Assembly: GCA_014584695.1 (NCBI GenBank) | Contig: JACTMI010000011.1 | Location: 1 to 38,015, forward strand | DNA: 38,015 nucleotides | Direction of reading: 5' to 3' | Source of the DNA: Acidobacteriota bacterium | GTDB taxonomy: Bacteria > Acidobacteriota > Thermoanaerobaculia > Multivoradales > JAGPDF01 | Shown here: in pieces, positions 1-5,566 of the stretch | Numbering within the stretch: the stretch's first letter is position 1 | Layout of the letters: the number at the start of each line of letters is the position of its first letter | Notes under the pieces: model-generated | Database searches by the model: none | Seen by the model: the letters and a program-made list of their open reading frames with translations, nothing else | Told to the model about the DNA's origin: nothing | Made by a program: the position numbers and the translations under genes

Positions 1-97
1 CGACCGCCCCGTCGCGGTCGAGCACGCACAGGTACATCGTCCGCCGGTGCAGATCGATGCCGCAGGTGAATTCGTGGGCGCGAGCGTAGAATCGCAT
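1..97 (-). CDS. IS110-family transposase, N-terminal fragment (runs off window edge)
   Basis: The first 32 codons are visible on the minus strand, beginning M-R-F-Y-A-R-A-H-E-F and containing C-G-I-D-L-H-R-R-T-M-Y. This is the characteristic N-terminus of IS110-family DEDD transposases: the Asp of the GIDLH motif is the first catalytic acid of the RuvC-like domain. A good ribosome binding site (AGGAGG, complement of 104-109) lies 6 nt before the ATG at 97-95. The rest of the protein, including the C-terminal serine-containing domain, is outside the window. IS110 elements lack long terminal inverted repeats, so the boundary with the attC array cannot be set exactly. The match to the family N-terminus is strong; the subgroup (IS110 or IS1111) is not determinable here. 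Confidence 0.8.
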   Translation of the reverse strand, partial: MRFYARAHEFTCGIDLHRRTMYLCVLDRDGAV

Positions 98-136
98 GCG
101 GTGCCTCCTCTGGCTGGTGGTTTGCGATCCAGGAAA

Positions 137-153
137 GCTACCGCGTGGGTAGC
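137..153. other. Small perfect hairpin between IS110 transposase start and attC 1
   Basis: GCTACC and GGTAGC are separated by a 5-nt loop. It sits in the non-coding leader upstream of the IS110 transposase. In IS110-type elements the non-coding end encodes the bridge RNA, so this stem could belong to the element's end. That assignment is inference; only the palindrome is seen. Confidence 0.35.
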
Positions 154-173
154 CCCAGGGGAGGCCTGTATGA

Positions 174-267
174 GCTTCATTTCGTTCGAGCGGGCGCGCT
201 CGGCAGCGGTGGCCCGCTTCGCGGCCCGCCGCTGGTGGCGCGCCGCTCAGCTCATGATCCGTTATGC
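174..267 (+). other. attC-like site 1 (integron cassette recombination site), left arm degenerate
   Basis: The right end reads GCTCAGCTCATGATCCG followed by GTTATGC at 261-267, which is the R' core with the predicted cut between G261 and T262. The left end carries TTCGTTCGAGCGG (181-193), which resembles the classical L'' box and pairs with the CCGCTC part of the right arm. The expected R'' (GYYYAAC-like) is not intact; GCTTCAT at 174-180 stands in its place. The central part is GC-rich and can fold. The damaged left end next to an IS110 element may mark an insertion junction. Confidence 0.6.
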
Positions 268-285
268 GGCACTTGAACTGTTGCC

Positions 286-291
286 TATACT
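286..291 (+). promoter_or_regulatory. -10 element of hicA (TATACT)
   Basis: TATACT ends 6 nt before the GTG start at 298, so transcription would begin at or next to the start codon (leaderless mRNA). There is no Shine-Dalgarno sequence. The hexamer lies inside the cassette, so the cassette carries its own promoter. Confidence 0.55.
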
Positions 292-297
292 CGCGGC

Positions 298-495
298 GTG
301 AAGGTCCGCGACCTCATTCGTCTGCTCGAAGAGGACGGCTGGTTGCTCGCTCGTACGCGTGGTAGTCATCGGCAGTTTCGCCACCCCACGAAGCTAGGCA
401 CCGTAACTGTCGCCGGCAAGCCAGGCGTCGAGGTCCCGGTTGGTACACTGCGCAGTGCCTTGAAGCAGGCCGGTCTCCTCGGCAGGAAGGAGTAG
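298..495 (+). CDS. hicA: HicA-family toxin (mRNA interferase)
   Basis: This 65-residue protein has the HicA/YcfA fold signature: an N-terminal helix (V-R-D-L-I-R-L-L-E-E-D-G-W), then R-T-R-G-S-H-R-Q-F-R-H-P, in which His24 is the catalytic histidine of HicA ribonucleases. It ends with L-R-S-A-L-K-Q-A-G-L, the usual terminal helix. HicA toxins are small dsRBD-like proteins that cleave mRNA and are neutralised by HicB. The start is GTG at 298, chosen because it lies 6 nt after a -10 box and gives the usual family length. hicB follows after 4 nt. The pair sits in an integron cassette, a typical location for toxin-antitoxin systems, where they stabilise arrays. Confidence 0.9.
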   Translation: MKVRDLIRLLEEDGWLLARTRGSHRQFRHPTKLGTVTVAGKPGVEVPVGTLRSALKQAGLLGRKE

Positions 496-499
496 AGGC

Positions 500-715
500 A
501 TGCAGTATCTCGTCGTAATCGAGAAGGGCGAATCGAGCTTCGGTGCATACGTGCCCGATCTTCCGGGCTGCATCGCCGCTGCGCAGTCCGAGCAGGAGGT
601 TCGTCAGCTCATCAAGGAAGCCATTGAGTTCCACATTGATGGTCTTCGCGAATCGGGCGAACCAGTGCCCCCACCCAGCTCCTCCGCCGCCGTCGTCGAA
701 GTGGGCGCCGCATAA
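500..715 (+). CDS. hicB: HicB-family antitoxin (short form)
   Basis: This 71-residue protein begins M-Q-Y-L-V-V-I-E-K and contains F-G-A-Y-V-P-D-L-P-G-C, the core of the HicB partial RNase-H fold, followed by an E-A-I-E-F-H-I helix. It lacks the C-terminal ribbon-helix-helix or HTH DNA-binding domain of longer HicB proteins, so autoregulation of the promoter by HicB is doubtful. It starts 4 nt after hicA with GGAAGGAG just upstream. Its TAA stop lies inside the R'' box of the cassette's attC (GCATAAC), showing how compact the cassette is. Confidence 0.88.
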   Translation: MQYLVVIEKGESSFGAYVPDLPGCIAAAQSEQEVRQLIKEAIEFHIDGLRESGEPVPPPSSSAAVVEVGAA

Positions 716-778
716 CCCCTCGCTCGAGAGGACAAATGGGCTGCGCCCATTTGCCGCTCAGCTCATGATCCGCGCGGC
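710..778 (+). other. attC site 2
   Basis: R'' is GCATAAC at 710-716. The central perfect stem CAAATGGGC/GCCCATTTG (733-752) is closed by a 3-nt loop. The right arm GCTCAGCTCATGATCCG ends at G772. Bases 773-778 after the predicted cut (CGCGGC) do not match the TTRRRY consensus, so the start of the next cassette is altered. The right arm is identical to that of site 1. Confidence 0.65.
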
Positions 779-796
779 CGGCGTGCGGGCGGGTGC

Positions 797-802
797 TACG
801 CT
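797..802 (+). promoter_or_regulatory. -10 element of the DUF4160 gene (TACGCT)
   Basis: TACGCT ends 6 nt before the GTG start at 809. The spacing is the same as for hicA in the preceding cassette, and there is no Shine-Dalgarno sequence, suggesting a cassette-borne leaderless promoter. Confidence 0.45.
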
Positions 803-808
803 CTTCTC

Positions 809-1048
809 GTGAGTCCGACGATCTTCCGAGCGGCCGGTCTTCGGTTCTTCTTCTTCTCTCGTGAGGAAGCGCGGCTTCACGTTCATGCAGTCGGACCCGA
901 GGGCGAGGCCAAGTTCTGGGTGGAGCCAAAGATCGAAGTTGCGCGGAACTTCGGACTGAGCGAGCGCAAGATCCGCGAGGCTCTGCGGCTCGTCGAGGAG
1001 CACGAGGATGAGATCAGGGCAGCTTGGCGAGAGCACTTCGGCAGCTGA
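809..1048 (+). CDS. DUF4160 domain protein
   Basis: This 79-residue protein is full length for the family. It begins M-S-P-T-I-F-R and continues R-F-F-F-F-S-R-E-E-A-R-L-H-V-H and then E-A-K-F-W-V-E-P, the DUF4160 hallmarks with conserved H-x-H. The C-terminal helix L-S-E-R-K-I-R-E-A-L is also typical. The start is GTG at 809. The molecular function of DUF4160 is not established. The family is very often paired with DUF2442, as here, and is frequent in mobile or cassette contexts, so a toxin-antitoxin-like role is often suspected but is inference. Confidence 0.85.
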   Translation: MSPTIFRAAGLRFFFFSREEARLHVHAVGPEGEAKFWVEPKIEVARNFGLSERKIREALRLVEEHEDEIRAAWREHFGS

Positions 1049-1328
1049 AGTCACGAACGTCTCGCGGCACGGATTCTGGCTGCTGCTCGATGACGAGGAG
1101 CGCTTCCTTCCCTTCGAGCAGTTTCCCTGGTTCGCGGAGGCGTCGATCGCGCAGCTCACCAAAGTGGAGCGTCCACTCCCGCATCACCTCTATTGGCCCG
1201 ACCTCGATGTCGATCTTCACGTCGACTCGATCGATAGTCCCGAGTCGTATCCCCTCGTAAGTGGCGCTCGGCCTAACAAGTCGCCCCAGCGGACACCGGC
1301 TGCGCGGACGCGCAGCCGGCGCCGCTGA
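1008..1328 (+). CDS. DUF2442 domain protein
   Basis: The core V-T-N-V-S-R-H-G-F-W-L-L-L is followed by E-R-F-L-P-F-E-Q-F-P-W-F and then P-L-P-H-H-L-Y-W-P-D-L-D-V-D, which is the DUF2442 signature. The ATG at 1008 overlaps the DUF4160 gene by 41 nt; no later ATG, GTG or TTG precedes the conserved core in frame, so this start is preferred. The reading frame continues through attC 3 and stops inside its right arm at 1328, so the last ~20 residues are encoded by the recombination site. The partner DUF4160 gene is co-transcribed. Function is unknown. Confidence 0.82.
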   Translation: MRSGQLGESTSAAEVTNVSRHGFWLLLDDEERFLPFEQFPWFAEASIAQLTKVERPLPHHLYWPDLDVDLHVDSIDSPESYPLVSGARPNKSPQRTPAARTRSRRR

Positions 1329-1346
1329 GCTCATGATCCGTTGACG
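1271..1346 (+). other. attC site 3
   Basis: R'' GCCTAAC (1271-1277) is followed by AAGTCGCCCCAGCGGAC, a GC-rich stem (CCGGCTGCGCG...CGCAGCCGG) and the right arm GCCGCTGAGCTCATGATCCG with R' GTTGACG (1340-1346). Left arm AGCGG and right arm CCGCT pair. The right arm differs from sites 1 and 2 by one base, as expected for one chromosomal array. R' is not complementary to R'', because R' belongs to the next cassette. Confidence 0.72.
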
Positions 1347-1353
1347 GCTGGCC

Positions 1354-1815
1354 GTGGCTACGAGGATCCCGAACGATGGCGACCTTGTTCGGGCGCTCGG
1401 CTTCGTAACGATGTACTCCGCCTGGCTTGAACAAGATGTAGACGACGTCCTCTACGCCCTCGGCGAGTCAAGCAATGGGTGGTTGAAGTGGTCTATTGGA
1501 AGGAAGATCTAAGCGGCCTCCACCAGATTGGACGGTCGCGACGGAGCGGCTGCACAGCACCTGCTGGAGGCGCTGAGAGACGTTGAGCGACTGTTCGAGC
1601 GCCGCAACGAGTTCGTTCATGGCCGGATCTTCGCTGGCCAGGAGCGCGAATACCTGAAGAGCGGAAGGCCGGGCGTTCCGACGCGAGAGGTCTCCTTCAG
1701 CGAGCTCCGTGATCTCGCGGACAGCATCTTCGATGCAATAGGCTCTCTTGGACTGTTGGCCGAAGAGCTCCTCGACCATGGCCCCGATCCTCTGACCGGC
1801 CGGGAGGATGGGTAA
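1354..1815 (+). pseudogene. Hypothetical cassette gene interrupted by an in-frame stop
   Basis: A GTG at 1354 opens a frame starting V-A-T-R-I-P-N-D-G-D-L-V-R-A-L-G-F and continuing to ...W-S-I-G-R-K-I, where TAA occurs at 1510-1512. The same frame resumes at once (A-A-S-T-R-L-D-G...) and runs to 1815 with E-R-L-F-E-R-R-N-E-F-V-H-G-R. Both halves are in the same frame and read like one ~150-residue protein of the hypothetical type often found in integron cassettes (an L-F-E-R-R-N-x-x-x-H-G-R motif). The break is either a true nonsense mutation or a sequencing error. An alternative is that only the second part (ATG 1528) is expressed. Function is unknown. Confidence 0.6.
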
Positions 1816-1842
1816 CAGTGTAGACCGGCATGATGGGTAACA
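1807..1842. repeat. Direct repeat GATGGGTAACA, two copies 25 bp apart
   Basis: Copies are at 1807-1817 and 1832-1842. The first contains the stop codon of the broken cassette gene. The array has no recognisable attC after this point, so the repeat marks its right-hand limit. The sequence looks like insertion-element end debris, but I cannot name an element from it. Confidence 0.45.
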
Positions 1843-1921
1843 CTTTTCTGGCCTAGGCATGCAGCATCCGGTCACGTTCGTCGAAGCGAGCGAGCAGGCG
1901 ACCAGGCCCCGGGGGCTGGTC

Positions 1922-2842
1922 GTGAGGAGAGCGTGTCTCGCCGTCCTGATCGCCCTGGCGGCGCCGGTCCGAGCCTCCGCCGAGACGATCTACGCGGTCG
2001 CGGCCGCGGAGGGCTGGAGGATCTTCTGGTTCGACAGCGAGACGCCCGGCGAGTTGCTGGGGTCGCTGCCGATCTTCGGCGCCTTCGACGACTACCTGGG
2101 AATCCGGCTCGAGTTCGATCCGCTGACGAGCGAGCTCTACGGCTTCGCCTACCCCAACTGTCCGATCACCTGCCCGACCTCACCGGTCGACCCGGCGCGG
2201 ATCGATCTCGCGACCGGCGCCACGGCGCTGCTGGATTGGCCGGGCTTTCCGTCCTACGAGATCAGCCTCCACGATCTCCGGATCGATCCCGCGACGCGCG
2301 AAGTGCGGATGGTCGGACACCAGCTCAGGAGCTTCCGCTACTCCCTGGACGATTTCCAGCTCCACCTCGACGGGTTGCTCGATGCGCCGGGCCAGTACGT
2401 CGCGCTCGCTCACACCGCGCCCGCGGCGGGGGAGGGGACGCGGACGCTGGCGGTGTTCTATCCCTTGCCGCTCGAGTTCCCCCTGGTGCCGCGGCTGGCG
2501 GAGATCGGTGACGCCGGGCAGGTGACGGTGATCGGCCCGATCGACGTGCCGTACTTCGTCGCGGGATTCGACATCTCCGCGCGCGGCACGGCCTACCTCC
2601 TCGCGGAGCCGCCGGAATTCGCCGGTCAGCGGCTCTACCGATTGAATCTCGAGTCGCTGGCGACGGAGGACCTGGGTGCGATCGCGATGCCTCCGGGCGG
2701 CTGGTACGTCCACGGCATCGCCATCGCGCCGCCGGATCCGACCCTTGGCGCCCTGGAGATCCCCACGCTCTCCCGGTTCGGACTCGCCGCGCTGTCGCTG
2801 TCGCTGGCGTGCGCCGCGCTCTGGCGGTCGCGGTTTGGATAG
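1922..2842 (+). CDS. Secreted protein with C-terminal IPTL-CTERM sorting signal
   Basis: From the GTG at 1922 the protein has 306 residues. It starts with a clear signal peptide (R-R-A-C-L-A-V-L-I-A-L-A-A-P-V-R-A-S-A, cleavage before E-T-I-Y-A-V). An in-frame ATG at 1859 would add 21 residues in front of the signal and is less likely. The body is a repeat-rich beta region with phrases such as L-Y-G-F-A-Y and I-D-L-A-T-G-A-T, as in proteins that describe parameters per segment (DUF4394-like propellers). The C-terminus has I-P-T-L-S-R-F-G-L, then a hydrophobic helix and R-S-R-F-G, which is the IPTL-CTERM signal recognised by a dedicated sorting system. Known for the family: such proteins go to the cell surface. 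Specific role unknown. Confidence 0.75.
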   Translation: MRRACLAVLIALAAPVRASAETIYAVAAAEGWRIFWFDSETPGELLGSLPIFGAFDDYLGIRLEFDPLTSELYGFAYPNCPITCPTSPVDPARIDLATGATALLDWPGFPSYEISLHDLRIDPATREVRMVGHQLRSFRYSLDDFQLHLDGLLDAPGQYVALAHTAPAAGEGTRTLAVFYPLPLEFPLVPRLAEIGDAGQVTVIGPIDVPYFVAGFDISARGTAYLLAEPPEFAGQRLYRLNLESLATEDLGAIAMPPGGWYVHGIAIAPPDPTLGALEIPTLSRFGLAALSLSLACAALWRSRFG

Positions 2843-2856
2843 TCTCGGTCCTCGAG

Positions 2857-3258
2857 ATGCGAAGAGTCGTCTCCTCCGGTTCGCCGCTCGAGCCCCGTAT
2901 CGGGTTCTCGCGCGCCGTCCGCGTCGGGCCGATCGTCGCCGTGTCGGGGACGGCGCCGATCGCTCCCGACGGCAGCGTGGCATCCCCGGGGAGCGTCTAC
3001 GGCCAGACCCACCGCTGCCTGGCGATCGTCCTGCAAGCCATCGCGGAGGCGGGCCTCACGGCGGAATCGGTCGTTCGAACGCGCGTCCTGCTGACCGACA
3101 TCCGACGCTGGGAGGAGGCTGCCCGTGCCCACGGTGAGGTCTTCGGGCAGGTGCGCCCCGCGTGCACCTTCGTCGAGGTCGGTGGCTTCATCGACGAGGG
3201 CTGGCTGGTCGAGGTCGAGGCCGACTGCGTGGCGCCGACGGCGCCGAGTGGCGACTGA
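2857..3258 (+). CDS. RidA/YjgF family protein (Rid deaminase-like)
   Basis: The 133-residue protein has the YjgF/RidA fold pattern: F-S-R-A-V-R-V-G-P-I-V-A-V-S-G-T-A near the N-terminus, Q-T-H-R-C-L-A-I-V in the middle, then V-V-R-T-R-V-L-L-T-D and a C-terminal V-E-V-E-A-D-C-V-A. Canonical RidA hydrolyses reactive enamine/imine intermediates from PLP enzymes as a trimer. The conserved Arg and Glu of active Rid proteins have candidates in V-R-T-R and V-E-V-E-A. The start is ATG at 2857; an upstream GTG/ATG at 2809 would overlap the previous gene and add an unneeded N-terminus. It follows the secreted protein by 14 nt. Confidence 0.82.
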   Translation: MRRVVSSGSPLEPRIGFSRAVRVGPIVAVSGTAPIAPDGSVASPGSVYGQTHRCLAIVLQAIAEAGLTAESVVRTRVLLTDIRRWEEAARAHGEVFGQVRPACTFVEVGGFIDEGWLVEVEADCVAPTAPSGD

Positions 3259-3531
3259 CGCGTGCCTCGAGCGGCGCATTGCAGGCGCCCGGGAGCAAGG
3301 AGCGCGAATGAGCTCCCGGCGGGGGCGGCGCGGACCCGAGGCGGCCGAGTGGGATCTGAGCGCCGCTGCCGCCCGTCCGGCCGCCGAGGAGGTCCAGCGA
3401 CTACCACCCTCTCCCGCCATCCCGGCCGCGATGTGAAATCCGGATTCCCCGACGGCGAGGGCTCGACCCGGGCCGTGACAACAGTGATCGCGCCCGTGGC
3501 CGAAATCCTCGTGGGCGGCTAGGGGCCGAGC

Positions 3532-3921
3532 ATGCCGATCGTGGCTCTCCTCCTGTTCGGTGTCCATGTCGCCTTGCTCGTCTGGGCGCTCGTCGGCATG
3601 GTCGAGCTGGTGAGCGCGAGAGTCCCCTGGCCGAAGGTGAGCAACGCGGCGTTCCCCCCCTGGCTCCTCCTGATCCACTGGCTCGCGGTGCTGGGCGGCT
3701 CCGGCGTGTTCGTGGCCGGCTACCTCGCGCGGTGGCGGCACACGCCCGGCGCCTTGGCGATCGCCTACGCCTTCATGGCCGCGGTCTGCGTGATCGAGAC
3801 CTTCGGGTTCCTCACCGGTACGGGACGATTCGTCGCGATGGCGCTGGAGTTCGGTGCCTACCTCGGCATCCTCTGGCTGTTGCGGAACCACGCGACGTTC
3901 GCGCAGCGCTTCTCCGGCTAG
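3532..3921 (+). CDS. Small four-helix membrane protein of unknown function
   Basis: The 129-residue protein has about four hydrophobic segments: V-A-L-L-L-F-G-V-H-V-A-L-L-V-W-A near the N-terminus, one around W-L-L-L-I-H-W-L-A-V-L, one around A-I-A-Y-A-F-M-A-A-V-C-V and one near F-G-A-Y-L-G-I-L-W-L-L. No catalytic motif is seen. The stretch 3259-3531 in front of it has no gene I can support. The gene ends 27 nt before a -10-like box that serves the next transcription unit. Confidence 0.6.
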   Translation: MPIVALLLFGVHVALLVWALVGMVELVSARVPWPKVSNAAFPPWLLLIHWLAVLGGSGVFVAGYLARWRHTPGALAIAYAFMAAVCVIETFGFLTGTGRFVAMALEFGAYLGILWLLRNHATFAQRFSG

Positions 3922-3948
3922 GAGGTCGCGGCGCGCAGAGGGCGGGCA

Positions 3949-3954
3949 TAGAGT
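3949..3954 (+). promoter_or_regulatory. -10-like element TAGAGT
   Basis: TAGAGT ends 6 nt before an ATG at 3961, the same spacing as the other leaderless promoters in this window. It may serve a short leader ORF and the anchored repeat protein downstream. Confidence 0.4.
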
Positions 3955-3960
3955 CAGAAG

Positions 3961-4068
3961 ATGGACATCGAGGCCGTGGCGCTCGGGGTGATCGGAGATG
4001 GCGACATCGTCTTCGTCCGGCTCGCCGCCTCCGCGGCCGCGCTCGGGCGCCGGAGCCGACCGCGGTGA
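3961..4068 (+). CDS. Possible 35-residue leader ORF
   Basis: An ATG 6 nt after a -10-like box opens a frame M-D-I-E-A-V-A-L-G-V-I-G-D-G-D ... ending at TGA 4066-4068, 10 nt before the ATG of the next gene at 4079. The next gene's GGGAGGGG ribosome site falls right after this stop. That arrangement would allow translational coupling. I do not recognise the peptide, and it may not be a real gene. Confidence 0.25.
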   Translation: MDIEAVALGVIGDGDIVFVRLAASAAALGRRSRPR

Positions 4069-4078
4069 CGGGAGGGGC

Positions 4079-5566
4079 ATGAGGCGGGTCGTGATCGCCG
4101 GCGGAGTGGTGGTGGGCGGGCTGATCCTGCTCGCTGTCGCCGTTACCTTCGGGAGCCGGGCCGCCGAGCGCGAGCGCGATCTCGCCGGGACGGCCTCGCG
4201 CGAGCGCGATTTCGTCGGGACGGCCTCGCGCGAGCGCGATTTCGTCGGGACGGCCTCGCGCGAGCGCGAGGCCGTGGCCGCTCCAGCGCGGAGGGCGGAG
4301 GAGCTGGGCGGGGATGGGGGGGCAGCGGCGGCGGACGGGTCGGCGGCGCGGTCGCCGGAGAGCTACCAGGGCTTCCTCTCCGGGCGCGTCATCACCACCG
4401 GCGGCGACCTGTTCGAAGGGCGGCTGCGTTGGGGCGGCGGCGAGGAGGCCTTCTGGGGGGACTACTTCAACGGCGTCAAGGTCGGCAACCCGTGGGTCGC
4501 GCACGTGCCGCCCGAGCGGCTGCCCCGTGAGCGCCGCCCGTTCGCGGTCTTCGGCCTCGAGATCCTCGAGCGGCAGCGCCCGCTCGAGCTCGGCCGCCCG
4601 TTCATGGCGCGCTTCGGCGACCTGGCGCGCATCGACGCGGAGGGCCGCGACGTGCGGGTGACGCTCAAGAGCGGGACCGAGATCGTCCTCGACCGCTTCG
4701 AGGCGAGCGATTTCGACGACGGCGTCCGCGTCTGGGACCCCCGACGCGGCGTCGTCGACCTCGGGCCGCGGCGGATCCGCGCCATCGAGCTCCTCCCCGC
4801 CAGCGCGCTCGGCGAGCCGCCCGGCCGGCTGCACGGCACCGTGCGCACGGCGGCGGGGGAGTTCACCGGCTTCGTGCAGTGGGAGCGGGAGAAGTGCCTC
4901 GGCTCCGACGAGCTCGTCGGGCGCACCGCCGAAGGCGAGGTCGCGCTGCGCTTCGACACCGTGCGCGCCGTCGCGCGGCAGGCCGACGAGAGCCTGCGGG
5001 TCTCGCTCGTCGACGGACGCGAGCTCGTGCTCTCGGGCGGCGGCAGATCGGGTCCGGGGCCGCGCGGCGTCTACGTCGACGACCCGCGCTACGGCCGCGT
5101 GCTGATCTCCCGGGCGGCCTTCGAGCGGCTCGACCTGGCGCAGCCCGGAGCGGCCGGCAGTGGCCCCGCCTACGGTGACTTCCCGCCGGGCCGGCCGCTC
5201 ACCGGCGTGGTCACCACCCGCGACGGCCGCCGGCTCGCCGGCCGGTTGGTCTACGACCTCGACGAGAGCGAGACCACCGAGACGCTCGACGCCCCCGCGC
5301 GGGGCGTGGACTACACCCTCCCCTTCGGCGGCATCGCCGCGGTCGACCTGGGCGGCGGCTCGCCGGCCGGCGCGCGGCTCGCCCGCGTGACGCTCCGGAG
5401 CGGCGAGGAGCTCGAGCTCGAGCGCGCTGGCGACCTCGGCGCGAACAACGCCGGCCTGCTCGTCTTCCTCGCCGACGGCGAGAGCGCCGAATACGTGCCC
5501 TGGCCCGAAGTCCTTCGGATCGATCTCGACCGGCCGGATGCCGCGCAGGCGGCTCGTGCACGCTGA
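4079..5566 (+). CDS. Membrane-anchored protein with triplicated beta-type repeat, unknown function
   Basis: From ATG 4079 (GGAGGGG 5 nt upstream) the protein has 495 residues. An alternative ATG at 3998 in frame lacks a ribosome site. Residues 1-24 (R-R-V-V-I-A-G-G-V-V-V-G-G-L-I-L-L-A-V-A-V) form a membrane anchor. A 10-residue repeat (R-E-R-D-F-V-G-T-A-S) occurs three times just after it. The rest contains three related units opening L-S-G-R-V-I-T-T-G-G, L-H-G-T-V-R-T-A-A-G and L-T-G-V-V-T-T-R-D-G. Each is followed by an E-G/T-G/A-G-hydrophobic strand and later a V-x-L-x-S/D-G-x-E-L/I-x-L strand. The first unit has W-G-D-Y-F-N-G-V-K. I know no function for this family; it looks like a periplasmic or surface protein. 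Confidence 0.65.
   Translation: MRRVVIAGGVVVGGLILLAVAVTFGSRAAERERDLAGTASRERDFVGTASRERDFVGTASREREAVAAPARRAEELGGDGGAAAADGSAARSPESYQGFLSGRVITTGGDLFEGRLRWGGGEEAFWGDYFNGVKVGNPWVAHVPPERLPRERRPFAVFGLEILERQRPLELGRPFMARFGDLARIDAEGRDVRVTLKSGTEIVLDRFEASDFDDGVRVWDPRRGVVDLGPRRIRAIELLPASALGEPPGRLHGTVRTAAGEFTGFVQWEREKCLGSDELVGRTAEGEVALRFDTVRAVARQADESLRVSLVDGRELVLSGGGRSGPGPRGVYVDDPRYGRVLISRAAFERLDLAQPGAAGSGPAYGDFPPGRPLTGVVTTRDGRRLAGRLVYDLDESETTETLDAPARGVDYTLPFGGIAAVDLGGGSPAGARLARVTLRSGEELELERAGDLGANNAGLLVFLADGESAEYVPWPEVLRIDLDRPDAAQAARAR
4171..4269 (+). repeat. 30-bp in-frame tandem repeat, three full copies
   Basis: Units are 4171-4200, 4201-4230 and 4231-4260, with a partial unit to 4269. Units 2 and 3 are identical and unit 1 differs at two positions (4181 and 4185). 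Each encodes the decapeptide R-E-R-D-(F/L)-(V/A)-G-T-A-S. Because the unit is a multiple of three, copy-number change would lengthen or shorten the linker after the membrane anchor without a frameshift. Confidence 0.9.

Larger units (their letters stand above)
262..772 (+). mobile_element. Integron gene cassette 1 (hicA-hicB), 511 bp
   Basis: The cassette runs from the T after G262's partner G261 in attC 1 to G772 in attC 2. If it were circularised, its own attC would have R'' = GCATAAC (710-716) and R' = G + TTATGC (262-267). These two heptamers are perfect reverse complements, exactly as expected for a self-consistent cassette. It contains two short genes in the attC orientation with almost no spare sequence. 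Its base composition is visibly less GC-rich than the chromosome to the right. Confidence 0.7.
773..1340 (+). mobile_element. Integron gene cassette 2 (DUF4160-DUF2442), 568 bp
   Basis: The segment lies between the cut positions of attC 2 and attC 3. It holds two overlapping genes on the same strand as the attC sites. The first six bases (CGCGGC) are not the expected complement of the R'' GCCTAAC at its far end, so the cassette boundary has drifted or has been rearranged since integration. Confidence 0.6.

Noticed and set aside
47-301. 84-codon open frame across the IS110 leader and attC 1
   Set aside because: It overlaps the transposase start and a recombination site and has no recognisable sequence.
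1807-1858. Named insertion sequence end at the array's right border
   Set aside because: The motif resembles IS ends, but no transposase or paired inverted repeat is in the window, so only the direct repeat is reported.
4171-4269. 30-bp repeat as a CRISPR-like array
   Set aside because: The copies are directly adjacent without spacers and are in frame in a coding region.
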